From NCBI GenBank assembly GCA_012064385.1, contig QRDG01001525.1:1488001-1552000 (forward strand): a stretch of DNA of 64,000 nucleotides, read 5' to 3'. A program made the translations under genes and the position numbers. Of the stretch, positions 45,251 through 57,139 are shown piece after piece. The DNA is from Puccinellia tenuiflora (lineage: Eukaryota > Streptophyta > Magnoliopsida > Poales > Poaceae). Every line of letters begins with the position of its first letter. The first letter of the stretch is position 1. Below the pieces are notes generated by a model. That model was not told the origin of the DNA and made no database searches. It saw only the letters and a program-made list of their open reading frames with translations.

Positions 45251-46054
45251 TCAATAGGTGTTTGTGGGGGACATTGGAGACTTGGCTATCTTTGAAGAAT
45301 TAAGGGATCTTCATGATTATTATTTCATCAAGCCAAGTCAATTGGATTATATTGCCATATCTCATATCCTATGTTCCTCCTTGCGGTAACTTGTATTTAA
45401 TCATTTATATACATTGAAAGTTGCTTGCTCCCTTGCATGTGTTAATTTTGTTCCTAGCATGTGTTGTATATGATATGCTACTTTCCTACTTGTCTTGTTA
45501 TTCAAGATTGTGTATGATAGTTGTGTATCATGTGTGTGAAACTTTGTGTTGAGCTTTATTGGATCTTGTGTGGATTTCATTTGGCTCTTTGAGATATTAA
45601 TGAACTATCCCATTTTGGGGGAGTGATATGCTTTGTGCACTTCACAAACCTAAAAATGTGTGTACATGAGGCACACCACCTAGTATTGATATTTCAATAT
45701 TATCTAGTTACTATGTGGTATGTTATATTCATGAGAAATTCAAATTCTACAATGTCCATTAATTTCTCTAGTTGGTTTTATTTACCTCTTGCTTAGATAA
45801 AATGAATTATCACATTATGGGGGAGTAATAAGCTATGTGCATATTACAATCCCACAAAATGTGAACATTTGAGGTTTGCCACTTCAATTTGATATTGCAA
45901 ATTATCTTATTCCTATGTGGCATGTTGGCTCGAACAAGTTCCAATTTTCATTAAGCGGTTATCATTTGGCTCTTGTTTGTGTGAGTTTGCTTGGTGTGAT
46001 TTTTCTCTAATATGCATTTCCATATATTATTTGAAAAACCATTTGTTCCATATT
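45251..46054 (+). other. Element D non-coding interior, first part
   Basis: AT-rich, with two near-repeats of 'ttatggcgggggagtaatat'-like text: 'cattttgggggagtgatatg' (45610) and 'cacattatgggggagtaata' (45810). These purine-rich gggggag blocks resemble extra PPT copies. The frame just after gag (VFVGDIGDLAIFEELRDLHD, 45258-45320) is a hint of lost coding sequence. Confidence 0.55.
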
Positions 46055-46610
46055 TGTTGGGGTTATGCCGAACAGGTATCCTCACAAGATGTGAAGTAAA
46101 GCCAGCATACCAGGGTGGCCCATAGTGGTGGTAAGCCGGAATCCGGCTTACCGGGCGGCCCAGTATGATGACGCGCAGGAGGCCCATCCGGCTAAGGGAA
46201 GGCTCCAGAAGGTGGCCAGCATTGTGGAAGACTTAGCCCACAAGGCACGGCCCAAGCCGGGTTAGATTAGAACTCTGTGACTTAGTCGGTAGGTTTCCTC
46301 CTGTAAGCCCTAGGCCGGACGCCTTTATAAGCCGGCCTACGGGACGCCTTAGGGCACGACTCAATACGATCCAGCTTAGACATAGCAATCTCGGCGAGAT
46401 CTTCTGTCTCGGCGAGAACTCACTGTAACCCGGCGATATTGCCTTATAGTGATTTATAGCAGCACGTAGGATCACGCCACCGTCGTGTGATCCGAAGCTG
46501 GGTAAACCTATGTCTATCCCGTTGCCGGAATACCCCACATCTCCAAAGCCCCTCTCTCTACCTAGCTCGATGGCACCCCTGCCGAGGCTAGATTCGACAA
46601 TACCACGACA
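46055..46610 (+). repeat. Gypsy-C 5' LTR (556 bp)
   Basis: TGTTGGGGTTATGCC to CCACGACA. TATA-like TTTATAAG at 46324-46331. Paired with 57641-58196. Confidence 0.96.
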
Positions 46611-46630
46611 ATTGGCGCCCACCGTGGGGC
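46611..46630 (+). other. Gypsy-C primer binding site
   Basis: aTTGGCGCCCACCGTGGGGC follows the LTR at once, a form common in plant Gypsy elements. Primer tRNA not assigned. Confidence 0.7.
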
Positions 46631-46635
46631 AAGAG

Positions 46636-49600
46636 ATGTCCGGGGTTTCGTTCCTACCGGGATCTACGGGCGACGTCGGCGACACCATCGCGGTCGGCTT
46701 AGTCAGCTACTTCGATGAGACTGGAGCTGGCCATGTTTTCAACGACAGCTTTTGGACGCCGGCAAAGGAGGATCCTGCCGGCTGGTCCATGGTCTCCATC
46801 GGTGGCATCGACATCTTCGTCGGCTTCACCACCAAGGCTCTGGACGATCTCGGTTTCACATTGAGCTTGCCCGCCACCCACCCTTGCAACTTTGAAGACG
46901 GATCGGATCTGGACTCTGAGGAGATCGCCGATCTGGATCTAGCCTTTGACGCTGATGATGAGGACTCCGAGGATGACGCAACCTCTAATATGGCGGCGCC
47001 GGACTTCCACTTCGTCGGCATGGCTGGAGAAACTGGCTCAAGCGAGTCGATGAATGAACCTGAGTCGATCCTCCCTGCTTTGCAGGTTAGGACAGATTCA
47101 GAAGCCGGATCAGGGGACACTACTCATATGGAGCAAGACCCCGAATCTGAAGGAGAATCCGATGATTTTAGCCGGAAGGTAGCGTCCTGCTTGGGACGCC
47201 CTGTCGAGGTTTTTATGGGTGATGTCATCTCTGATCCTAGGGATGACCCCAATACCTCGAAAGCCGCCAATGGCGAAGAAAAGACTCCTGAAGTCGGACA
47301 CAAAAAGGTGGACTTTGTGCCACCGCTGGCTCCAATGAAGGGAACCAGCAAATTGCCGGCTGACGGAGACAATGCTATTGGCGGCAAGTTGACGGAGAAG
47401 GAATTTGTGGACAAGATGGCAAAGTATGAGGAACTGCTAACACCACTCCCTCCTGATGCATCGCTAGAAGACATTGAAAGGCGTCGCGTTCTACTAATGT
47501 AACAAGCCAACAAGATAACGGAGCGGGAACTCGACCTCACAAATAAGGAAACTGAGTTCGTTCACAAGCAAAGAGAAAAGGCAGCTGACGATGTTTTCCG
47601 TCCGCCTCGCGATAAGAACCTGCACAAGAAGCTGGATTTTCACAGCAAGTGGGAAGATGAACATGCTAACTCGGTCTGGAGAAAGTACCACCATGTGCGG
47701 GACCCAGTGACCAAGTTGTGCTACTTCAACACCCCAGCCAAGAACATGGAAGCAGCTCAGGAGGTCATGTTCGACAAGTCATTGGACCGCGACGCCCGCC
47801 TTAGATATTTGGCTTATTTACTGGAGGTGGCGCAGCAGCAGCAGAACGACTCACAGGTCAAGTCGGGGAGGCTGTTTGACGACTCTCGTCTTTGCAACTC
47901 GACAGACAAAAAGCCGAACGATGCGGCACCAGCAGACCCAGACGATGATCCGGCCGGCTCAAGCAGCCACAACAAAGGCGACGACAAGAGCCCGAAGGAC
48001 AAGCAACCAAATGGTGCGGAATCCCGGACAGGCTCGTCTCGCCATCGGGAGGCTGGCAATAGCCAAGGAGGACATCGAAGCCAGCAGAGAAAGGAGGACC
48101 CTCGCAAGGAAAAGACGGCACCACCCCGTCAGGAGCGACGACGTGAGGGGGAGAATCCACCTCGAAGGGAGGATAACAGAGATAATATGCCACCTCCACC
48201 ACGCAAGGAGGGAGATAACCCTTCCAAGTACATACCCCCTCCACGACGGCAAAGGACTCTAAGCCCTCCACGCAATGCGAGTCGGGCGAGCCAAAGCCAT
48301 CACAAGGATGAATCAAGGCGAGGAAAATCAGTTCATAAGCCGCCTGCAACTAATGATGTTCGAAGCCTAATCAAGGAGAGGAAGTCGGCTAGGGACGCCC
48401 AATACCTCGGCCCCAAGTGTTTTGGCAGAACAATCAGAGAGCAAATCCTACCTCCAACTTTGTCGAACGTAACAAAGATGGTGGAGAAGTACAGCGGTAC
48501 GGCTAACCCTGAGACCTGGCTCTCAGATTACGACAGTGCTTGCGACATATACCAAGGCAGCGCCGACTCTGCAGTGCTATTCTTGCCCCTGATGTTAACC
48601 GGGACGGCACGCATGTGGATTGAAGGTTTGCCGGAAAGGACAGTTCACACCTGGAGTGACATTAAGCGCGTCTTTATTCAACACTTCCAGGGCACGTATA
48701 AACGCCCCAAGTCGATTTTCGACTTACAGCGGTGTGTGCAGCAAAAGAACGAGTCCAGCCATGAATTCATTTCACGATGGAGCGAAATCAAAAACGTTTG
48801 CGAAGACGTATCAGAGACACAGGCAATCCATGCCTTCAAGCAATCCCTGAGGAAAGGGACGACTTTCCGCTTTATGATCTATAGCGACGAGTCGGAGACC
48901 TTGGGCGGCTTACTTGCTTGTGCAAACAAATACGCCGCAGCGGATGATGACAACAGGAAGGATGCCGAAAACCGCCGACGCGAGTCCGGGAAAAAGAAGA
49001 TTGAAGGCCAAGCCGGCCCTTCACACGAAGTTGCTGCTTCCTTTGGTAAAGGAGGCGCAAGCAACGGAAAGTGGCAGAACAAAAATCCGGCAAGCAACCA
49101 ATCATCCCGGCCGCCAACGGTGAAGTACGACGACATTAAGCACAACCCATGTGTTCATCATCTCAGGCCGGACGGGACAAGTTCCCACATGCTCCAGCAA
49201 TGTCACATTAATCGCGACTTCGCCAAGGACCCCAACGCCGGCAAATCGAGGAATAAACGTAAATCCTGGAAGGACGACAAAGAGAAGGAGGAAGCTGCCT
49301 CGGAATCTGATGGTGCAGCCTCCAAAGAAGGAAAAGGCAGCAAGTTCCCTAAGCATGCTGAGAGCCTCATCATCAACCTGGCAACAGATTCGTCTCGCAA
49401 GAAAAAGGCGGCTTGGCGAGAACTTAATGCTACGGTGCCTGCGGTGCCACAGTATTTGGACTGGTTCGACACACCCATCACATGGGATCGCAGCGATCAT
49501 CCGGACAGAGTTCCTGCAAAGCGCACCTACGCTTTAGTCGTCAGCCCTATAGTCGACAAATACAAGTTGACAAAGGTGCTCATGGATGGAGGAAGCAGTA

Positions 49601-50157
49601 TCAACATACTCTATGCCGCAACATTGAAGAGGATGCATCTCTCCGAGTCACAACTCACCCACAGCACTGTGAAGTTTCATGGGATTGTGCCGGGACGACA
49701 AGCCTCTTCGATGGGACAAATAACCCTGAAGGACACCTTTGGCGGTGCTGATAATTTTCGGACTGAGGATGTCTCCTTTGAGGTGGTGCCATTTAAAAGT
49801 GCATATCATGCAATATTTGGACGTCCGACTTTCGCCAAATTTATGGCTCGGCCCTGCTACATATATAGCAAGCTGAAAATGCCAGGACCCAATGGGATCA
49901 TCACAGTCAAGGGAGACTTCAAGAAAGCAAAGGAATGTGAAGCCACCAATGTCGTCCATGCTGAAGAACAAATCTCCAAGGAAGAATTGGAGGATCTCAA
50001 GAAGACAATGAGTCCTAATGAGATGCCGGCAACTGAAAAGCCGTCCTCTAAAGTCGACTCAAGCTTCAAACCGAAGGATGACACCAAGAAAATCAAGCTC
50101 TCAAAGGATGATCCGACAAAGGAGGCCATCATCGGTGCCGGCCTCGACGACAAATAG
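46636..50157 (+). pseudogene. gag-pro: Gypsy-C gag-protease, one internal stop
   Basis: One frame from ATG 46636 to TAG 50155 (1174 codons), broken only by TAA at 47500-47502 after ATG, 288 codons in. The gag core lies at about 48460-48890 (WLSDYDSACDIYQG, HFQGTYKRP), after a long basic, Pro-rich region. A Cys/His stretch follows (CVHHLRPDGTSSHMLQQC, about 49150-49205). Protease active site DGGS with Asp at 49585, again DGG as in Gypsy-B. Same role as the Gypsy-B protein. The first 288 codons, acidic and without a known domain, are longer than in Gypsy-B. The final AAA-TAG-GAA is shared with Gypsy-B and so may not be damage. Confidence 0.9.
50155..50157 (+). promoter_or_regulatory. Candidate readthrough stop codon, Gypsy-C
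   Basis: AAA TAG GAA, in the same place and frame as 33435-33437 of Gypsy-B. Downstream codons keep the pattern E-x-x-L-V-x-F-L-R. The other stops in this element have no such counterpart in Gypsy-B. Confidence 0.6.
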
Positions 50158-53100
50158 GAAGGCGAGCTCGTCAAGTTTCTCCGTGAGAACCGAGATATTT
50201 TTGCTTGGTCACCATCTGACATGCTAGGTGTCCCGAGGAAACTTGCCGAGCACTCCTTAAAGGTCAATAAGGACGTAAAGCCGGTCAAACAAGGCCTCCG
50301 ACGGCTCGGAAATGAGAAGCGCAAGGCGGTTGGAAAGGAGATCCTAAGGCTCACTACCGCCAAATTCATTCGTGAAGTTGCCCACACTGATTGGTTAGCA
50401 AATCCCGTGCTTGTCCCTAAGAAAAACACCACTGAGCTACGTATGTGCATTGATTTCACTGGCTTAAATAAAGCCTGTCCTAAGGATCCGTTCGCTTTAC
50501 CGCGTATCGATCAGGTCATTGATTCAACTGCCGGCTCTGAGATGCTATGTTTTCTGGACGCTTATTCGGGTTACCATCAGATAAAGATGAAGGAGTCAGA
50601 TCAAATCAAGACATCCTTCACCACTCCATATGGCAATTACTGTTATGTCACAATGCCTTTCGGCTTAAAGAACGCCGGTGCTACTTACCAAAGGTGTATG
50701 CAGCGGTGTTTGGACAAGCAAATTGGCCGTAATGTTGACGTCTATGTCGACGACATCGCGGTCATGTCGAAGAAGCGTGGCGACCTCATCGCTGATCTGT
50801 CGGAAACCTTTGCAAATCTAAGGGAGTACCAGATGAAGCTTAATCCGACAAAATGCGTCTTCGGAGTTCCCACAGGCAAGCTTCTGGGCTTCATTGTTTC
50901 TCAAAGAGGAATTGAAGTTAACCCGGAAAAGATAAAGGCGATTCAGAACATCGAGAGGCCGACTTGTCTGAAGGACATTCAGCGGCTTACGGGTTTCGCC
51001 GCGGCTGTAAGCCGATTCATTAGCCGGCTTGGTGACAAAGCATTGCCATTATACAAGCTCCTCAAAAAGTCGGACAACTTTGTTTGGACGGAGGAAGCAG
51101 AGGCAGCTTTGATGCAGCTGAAGTATACATTGACACATGCTCCGATCTTGGCAGCTCCAAGGGAAAGAGAGCCGCTTCTGCTCTACGTGTCGGCCACCAA
51201 TTTCGTGATAAGTGCCTTCATTGTAGTGGAGCGCCTGGAGGAAGGGAAGCAATGGCCGGATCAGCGCCCCGTCTATTTCAGTAGCGAGGTGTTCTCAGAT
51301 TCGAAGCAGCGCTACCCCCACTACCAGAAGTTAGCCTACGGTGTATTCTTCGCCGCCAGAAAACTACAGCATTACTTCCATGATCACACAATCACGGTGG
51401 TCAGCAAAGCTCCATTGAGGGATATCATCAGTAATGCCGATGCAACAGTCCGAGTCGCCAAATGGGGCATTGAGTTAGCAGCTTTTGACATCCAGTACAA
51501 GCTAAGGACCTCCATCAAATCTCAAGTTCTAGCCGACTTTGTTGCAGACTGGACATAAGCGATGGAGAGCACTCCTTTACCGGATTCTCAATACTGGATA
51601 ATGCATTTTGACGGCTCAAAGATGAAGGAGGGCTCGGGGGCTGGAGTAGTGCTAAAGTCACCTAAGGGTGACAAGCTCAGCTATGTCCTCCGAATTCACT
51701 TCAACGCTACCAACAATGTAGCAGAGTACGAAGCTTTCCTCCATGGCCTTCATATGGCTAAGGAGTTGGGAGTGAAACGTATCCTCTGCTATGGAGACTC
51801 GTATCTTGTTGCACAGCAGCTTGACGGATGTTGGGACACAAAAAGCCCCACAATGGTGGAATACAGGAGAACAGTCGACGAGTTCGGCCGATGTTTTGCC
51901 GGCTTAGAGGTTCGACATATCTCCAGAGACGACAATGAAGCTGCTGACGCTTTGGCCCGGATAGGCTCCAAGAAGAGGGAGGTGCCTCCGGATGTATTTC
52001 TCCATCACCTGCATAAGCCGTCCATCAAAGGCGGCGACAAAGATTATCCATTGTCGGCAGAATCAGTTCAAGTATGCCTGGTAACCCCAGATTGGACCAC
52101 GCCATATATGGATTTCTTGATTAATAAAAAACTGCCTAACGACGATGAAGTGTTGAGTCGTCAAATTGAATGCCGAGCAAAGGCGTATACAATCATTGAC
52201 GGACAGCTTTACAAGAGGAGCACATCCGACATCTTCCAAAGATGCGTCTCTCCAGAAGAAGGGCGGCAAATCCTTGAGGAAATCCACTCCGGCGAATGTG
52301 GGCATCACGTGGCGGCAAAGGCGTTGGTCGCTAAGGCGTTTCGGCACGGTTTCTTCTGGCTGACGGCTAAGGAGGATGCTATCAACATCGTCAAAACTTG
52401 TGAAGGATGTCAGCGCTATGCAAAGCAGGTTCACTTGCCAGCTCAGGAGCTCCGGACGATCCCTATAACCTGGCCGTTCGTGGTCTGGGGGCTTGACATG
52501 GTGGGACCTTTCAAGACTGCAAGACGAGCTTAACGCATCTGCTGGTAGCGGTCGACAAATTCACAAAGTGGGTGGACGCAAAGCCCATCAAGAAACTCGA
52601 CAGAGCTACAGCTACAAAGTTCATCGTCGAGATAACAACTCGATTCGGCATACCGCATAGCATTATCACTGACAATGGCACAAACTTTGCCATCGGTGAG
52701 CTATCGAAGTTCTGCAGCCGATCAAAAAATCGGCTCGATGTGGCATCGGTGGCGCATCCGCAATCCAATAGATAGGTAGAGCGCACTAACGGCATAATTC
52801 TGCAGGATATCAAACCAAGACTTGAAACTCCTTTGCATCGAGGCGCGTGGGTAGATGAATTGCCGGCTATCCTATGGAGTATTCGTACTACCACAAACAG
52901 GTCAACCGGCTTCACTCCCTTCTTCCTCGTTTACGGAGCCGAAGCAGTACTGCCAACCGACATGATCCACGATTCGCCTCGAGTCGCAGCCTACGTTGAG
53001 AAAGACGCAGAAGAAGCACGTCAAGATGGCTTAGATATCCTCGAAGAAGAAAGAGAGTTAGCTCTCCAACGATTCGCCATCTATCAGCAAGATCTACGTC

Positions 53101-53345
53101 TCTATCAGAGCCGTAGAGTGCGGAATCGATCTTTTCGAGAAGGCGACTTAGTGCTTCGGCTTGTGCAAAGCCGGCAGCACAAGTTATCCCCTCCATGGGA
53201 AGGACCTTTTGTCATCAGTAAAGCACTGAAAAACGGTTCATACTATCTCCTCGACTTAAGGGATTCAAAGAAAGATCCTAGGAAGAAAGGTCGCAAGAGG
53301 AAAAGGCTTGTAGATGACGACTTAGATGAGACGAAACGTCCCTAG
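50158..53345 (+). pseudogene. pol: Gypsy-C pol, three lesions
   Basis: In frame with gag-pro. RT: MCIDFTGLNKACPKD, LCFLDAYSGYHQIKM, active site YVDD at 50743-50754. The first RNase H is degenerate; the second begins at MHFDGSK with Asp at 51610. Lesions: TAA at 51556-51558 between the RNase H domains; a one-base loss near 52530, just after the first integrase Asp (GLDMVG); and TAG at 52773-52775, two codons before the catalytic Glu (52779), probably from CAG by C-to-T change. Asp at 52671 (ITDNGTNF) keeps D-x35-E spacing across the stop. It ends ETKRP at 53345. By itself this copy cannot make integrase; mobilisation would need help in trans. Confidence 0.92.
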
Positions 53346-53910
53346 AATATCGCTCAGCTACGTCTTTTTTACACTTAGCAAATTCTATTGTAACCATGTC
53401 AATGTGATCATGAAATAAAAATTGGCTTCTCTCATGTGAAATTCGAGAATCTGTACCATCTTTTATTTCCCAATGATCTTATTGTTATCATCTGTTTACC
53501 CGAAATTGCCTGTGTTGCTTGTTGGTAAACTGTCTTTCATGTTGAATCCGCCTTAAGGTGATGAAAAAACAACGTTTTGCCAAATTAATGTTTATCTGAT
53601 AGCTTTTTGCGTCGGGTCGCTTCAAAGTGTTTCGGCACCAAAAGGCGGCACTTGTTCTGGGTCTAAACAGATTGGTCATTGTGTACCCTGTTACTCAGCA
53701 AGTTTGCTTCGCAATAGGTTTGTCGGTGCTTAAAGGCTAAGGTGTTAAGGCCAGAATAAACTGAGGCATAAAAATTGCAAGTTTGCAAATAAAAAGATGA
53801 TTACATACAGCAAAAGACTTAGTTGTTTCTAGACATATAAATTGTTTGGACGGCTTTACATCGTGCAAATTACATTTTCAGGGATGGCCAGCTCAAGGAG
53901 CAAGTTCGGC
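53346..53910. other. Gypsy-C spacer between pol and antisense gene
   Basis: AT-rich, non-coding, with aaataaa-type words (53412) that may serve as a polyadenylation signal for the sense transcript. The 3' ends of pol and the antisense gene converge here. Confidence 0.55.
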
Positions 53911-56900
53911 TCATGCAGATTTGTCCGCCTCTTCACCTTCGTCATCAGATTGGGTGGGAGTTGGCGGGCACGGCACCTCCCTGAAGAATGTGGTAAGGGA
54001 AACCATGTTGGCGATCTTGCTAGCATAACCGGAGACGGAGTGCAAGATTTTCTTCCGGTCTTGGGTGTCTAGCGGAGAGCCATCCTCTTTTTCAAGAGGA
54101 AAGCCGGATGCAACACGCCAAGCCTCCGCCTCCGGGTAATGTGCCATCATTAGGCCCAAAGCCGTCTTGGCACCTCCACGAGTGCTGGATCGAAGCCGTT
54201 CTTCAAAGGACGACGTTGCATCGTCCAGTTCAGAGGCCAAGCCTCCAAGGTCCGTCAATGGCTCGGGGTTGCCGGGAAAGAATTTCTCGGCAAGCTTCTT
54301 TCCCGAAGAAATGACCTTCGGGAGGAGTTCCCCTACTTCCAAAATCCGGTCAAGCCGGTTTTCCGCTGTCAGCTCATGGCCATAACCCGCCGGAGCTGTA
54401 AAAGGCGAAGTTCAGATATAAAATGGCTAAGACAGAAAGCAATGAATTTGGGTTTTTAAGTATAACTTACTCAAAAGCTGATTGTCGATTGCCAATGATT
54501 CATCAAGGCGTTTATCAAGCCGGTCCTGGACTTCACGGAGGGCATCTTTGTGATTCTGCCTCTCCGTCTCCAGTACTTGTTCGGCTTTCGCAAGGCCCTT
54601 CTTGGTCGTCTCCAGTTCCGCCTTCATCGTTTCATTAAGCTTGTTTAGCTCGATGTTTTTGTTGCGGAGCCGGTCGAGGGTGCCTACGCTCTCGGCAAAC
54701 TCCTTGGCTTTTATGATGGCATCTGCAAGACAATATGTCATCAGTATAAAAATAAGCCTGTCATTTAAAGTTAAGATTTCGGCATTCATACCTTGGTACT
54801 GGACGCGATCCGCCTCAAAGCCGGCAATGATGGCGTCCTTGTTTGCCAGCTCCGTTTTTAGCCGGCACATCTCCTGATTTCGCAGATCCAAACAATTGAT
54901 GGTTTTAGCGCCAATATTTCGATGGATCTGCGTAAGGAGTTGCTAAAAGCCTAAAGCTATATTGACAAAAGTGGCTCCAAGGACGGCATTTCAGGGTTAG
55001 GGGGCTAAACATGTGCATACGCATTCTCTCGGACCACTATGTCGGCTAGTTTGTAAAACTTAACCTGGCATAGTGCTCGGGGGCTATTGGAAGTCATTTA
55101 CCTGGTAGTGTTCGCGGAGAAGCGTCATGCCGGCTTCGAAGCTTTCAGCAAAGTAATTCTGCTGATCTTCAAGGATCTCTATGACATCAAAGGTGTCATA
55201 GGCCTTGGTCTGGTCCGGCTCATCATCCCGGACAGTTGTTCCTTTCTTTCGGGGAAGCCGAGGTGCACGAATGAACCGGCTCATGAACTCTGGTTTGATG
55301 CGTCCCTCGTCATCAAAGGCCTCCGCCTTAATCGGAGGAAAGGACGGGGCATCATTAGCCGGTGCTTTAGCCATTGGTGGGGAAGGAGGTGCTGTCACCT
55401 TTCCCGTCATATCCGTCCATTGGTGGGGAGGGATAATCCTGGCTCTTCCCAGAGTAGGGCCTGCCGCCATGGTGCGGGTACTCTCCTCAATTGGATTCGG
55501 CTTTGGGACCGAAGGAGTAGCAGGAGCAACAGCGGGAGATGTCTTCTTCCGCGTGGCGCACACCTTTTGTTTAAGGGAAGGACCCTTCTTTATCCTGCAA
55601 AGGTAAAGGGTCAAGCTTAGCAAATCCGGCAGTATTGCAGAGCAAAGAAGAGATGTTTTAAGCCGACTTACTTCTTGCTGGGGATGTTGAGCCCAGCGAG
55701 AGCATCGTCATCCTCGGATGACTTAACGCCAATCGTAGTAGACTGGCTTTTACTCTTCCGGCTCTCTGCAGTAGCCGAAGAAAAGGAGATGGGTCGCGTG
55801 GGCGCCTTGCTGGACGATGGTTTGCCAGCAGGACGAGCGGCGCAAACTCCGTGAATCTGACATATTGCATGTTAGTCTGTTAAAGGCAAATTCGAACCCT
55901 TCAAAGAATTCAACTTTGGTTCGACAAAGTACCTTTGGGGGAGGGTTCGATGCCGTAAACATCGACATCGATTCTTCATATTGCCGGCCTTCTCCAGGCC
56001 GGGCTTTGATAAGCTTGTTGAAGCGAGCCTCAAAGAGGTGTTGCTCCAGGTTCTTTTCACTGATCCGCATGGCATCAGAGTCGCCCGTGTACTCGCATAA
56101 AAGCCGAGCACGATGTTGGAGGGGCTGGATCCGTCTCTTCATCCAGCAGATTATTGTGTCCTCCCCAGTTAGGGGAGGAGTGCCGGAGGTCAGCTCTGTC
56201 ATCCTAGCCTTGATGGCGGTGAGCTCCGCCGGCATTCTTGTTGCCGGCCTGTTCTTCCATGAGGGGAGTTCCGTTGCGGCCCTATCTTCGAAAGCAGCAA
56301 GTCCTTGCAGCCAGTTTGGAGGCGCTACGTCCTTGCAGTAGAAGAAGGTGGACGCCCACCCCTTAGCCGAATCCATGATTGGCACCTGAGGGTACCAATC
56401 TATGTCCCGGTGGCAATTGAAGCTGATGGAGCCGGCAACCAACAGTTCTTTCTGAACTGTCTGCCTCTTGACTCCGAAGCAGTACTGAAAGAAGTCTAAC
56501 CTAGGAGCTAATCCTAAATAGCCTTCGAACAGCGCTACGAAGCCGGATATGTAGATGAGGCTATTGGGGGGTGATGTTATGAAGTTGGAGACCAAAATGG
56601 TCCAGTATCTCTATCGAGAAAGCCGAGGGCGGCAAAGAGAACCCTCTGACAACATGAGAAGAAAGAAGTACCCGTTCATTGTTGATTGAAGTTGGGCACG
56701 GGTCACCAAAGGCGGATCGCCAAGTCGGAGCCGACTCTGAAGACGGAAGAATGGCCCCGTCAGCCATCATTCCCGTCAGCTCGACATCATCCACCACTGA
56801 GCAAGCCCAGTTGTGGGTCGGGTTGTTGGCGGCGCCTTCGTTGTCGCCGGCTTCCTCTTCCTCTTCTTCTTCAGTGGCCCGGGCCTCTTCGGCCATATCG

Positions 56901-57139
56901 GCGGCAGCTGCGGAAGCCGAAGCCACCGTAGCCGTGGCTTCCGCTGCAGCTTTTGCTAAAGCCACTTCGTCACGGCCTGTAGCGGTGGAGGTGTTCACCG
57001 GAGTTGGAGAAGATGCAGATGCAGCGGCGGTTGGCACAGCGCCGGCGGCGGCGGCCGTGGACGCGGAGCCGCCCATCGGCAGAGCCGTGTCAAGTGGCGT
57101 TGCGTCGATGACGGGAGAGTTCGGAGCGCTGGACGCCAT
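53911..57139 (-). pseudogene. Gypsy-C antisense gene, six exons, Transposase_28-like
   Basis: Minus strand. Exons: 57139-55933, 55856-55672, 55594-55102, 54927-54792, 54722-54471, 54395-53911. All five introns are GT-AG (76, 77, 174, 69, 75 bp) and their phases agree, giving about 918 codons to TGA at 53911. The sole break is a run of six Gs (plus strand, near 56570) that shifts frame by one inside the core; NSLIYISGFVALFEGYLGL follows it. Ala-rich and acidic N-terminus, Transposase_28-type core (about 56700-55950), Ser/Pro/Lys linker, then a coiled coil in exons 4-5 (ELNKLNETMKAELETTKK) and a conserved-looking tail in exon 6 (acidic end). TATAAATA lies about 105 bp upstream (57244-57251). 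Function unknown. Because the frame shift is in a homopolymer it may be a sequencing error. Confidence 0.85.

Larger units (their letters stand above)
43194..46054 (+). mobile_element. Element D (left part): Copia-like, pol-less; continues at 58197
   Basis: Coding and spacer part of a Copia-type element whose 5' LTR and start of gag were lost at the Gypsy-B junction. Gypsy-C splits it at 46055 with TSD ATATT; it continues from 58197 to its 3' LTR end at 62970. Together the two parts give a gag gene, about 3.4 kb of non-coding DNA, a PPT and a 3' LTR, with no RT or integrase. Confidence 0.8.
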
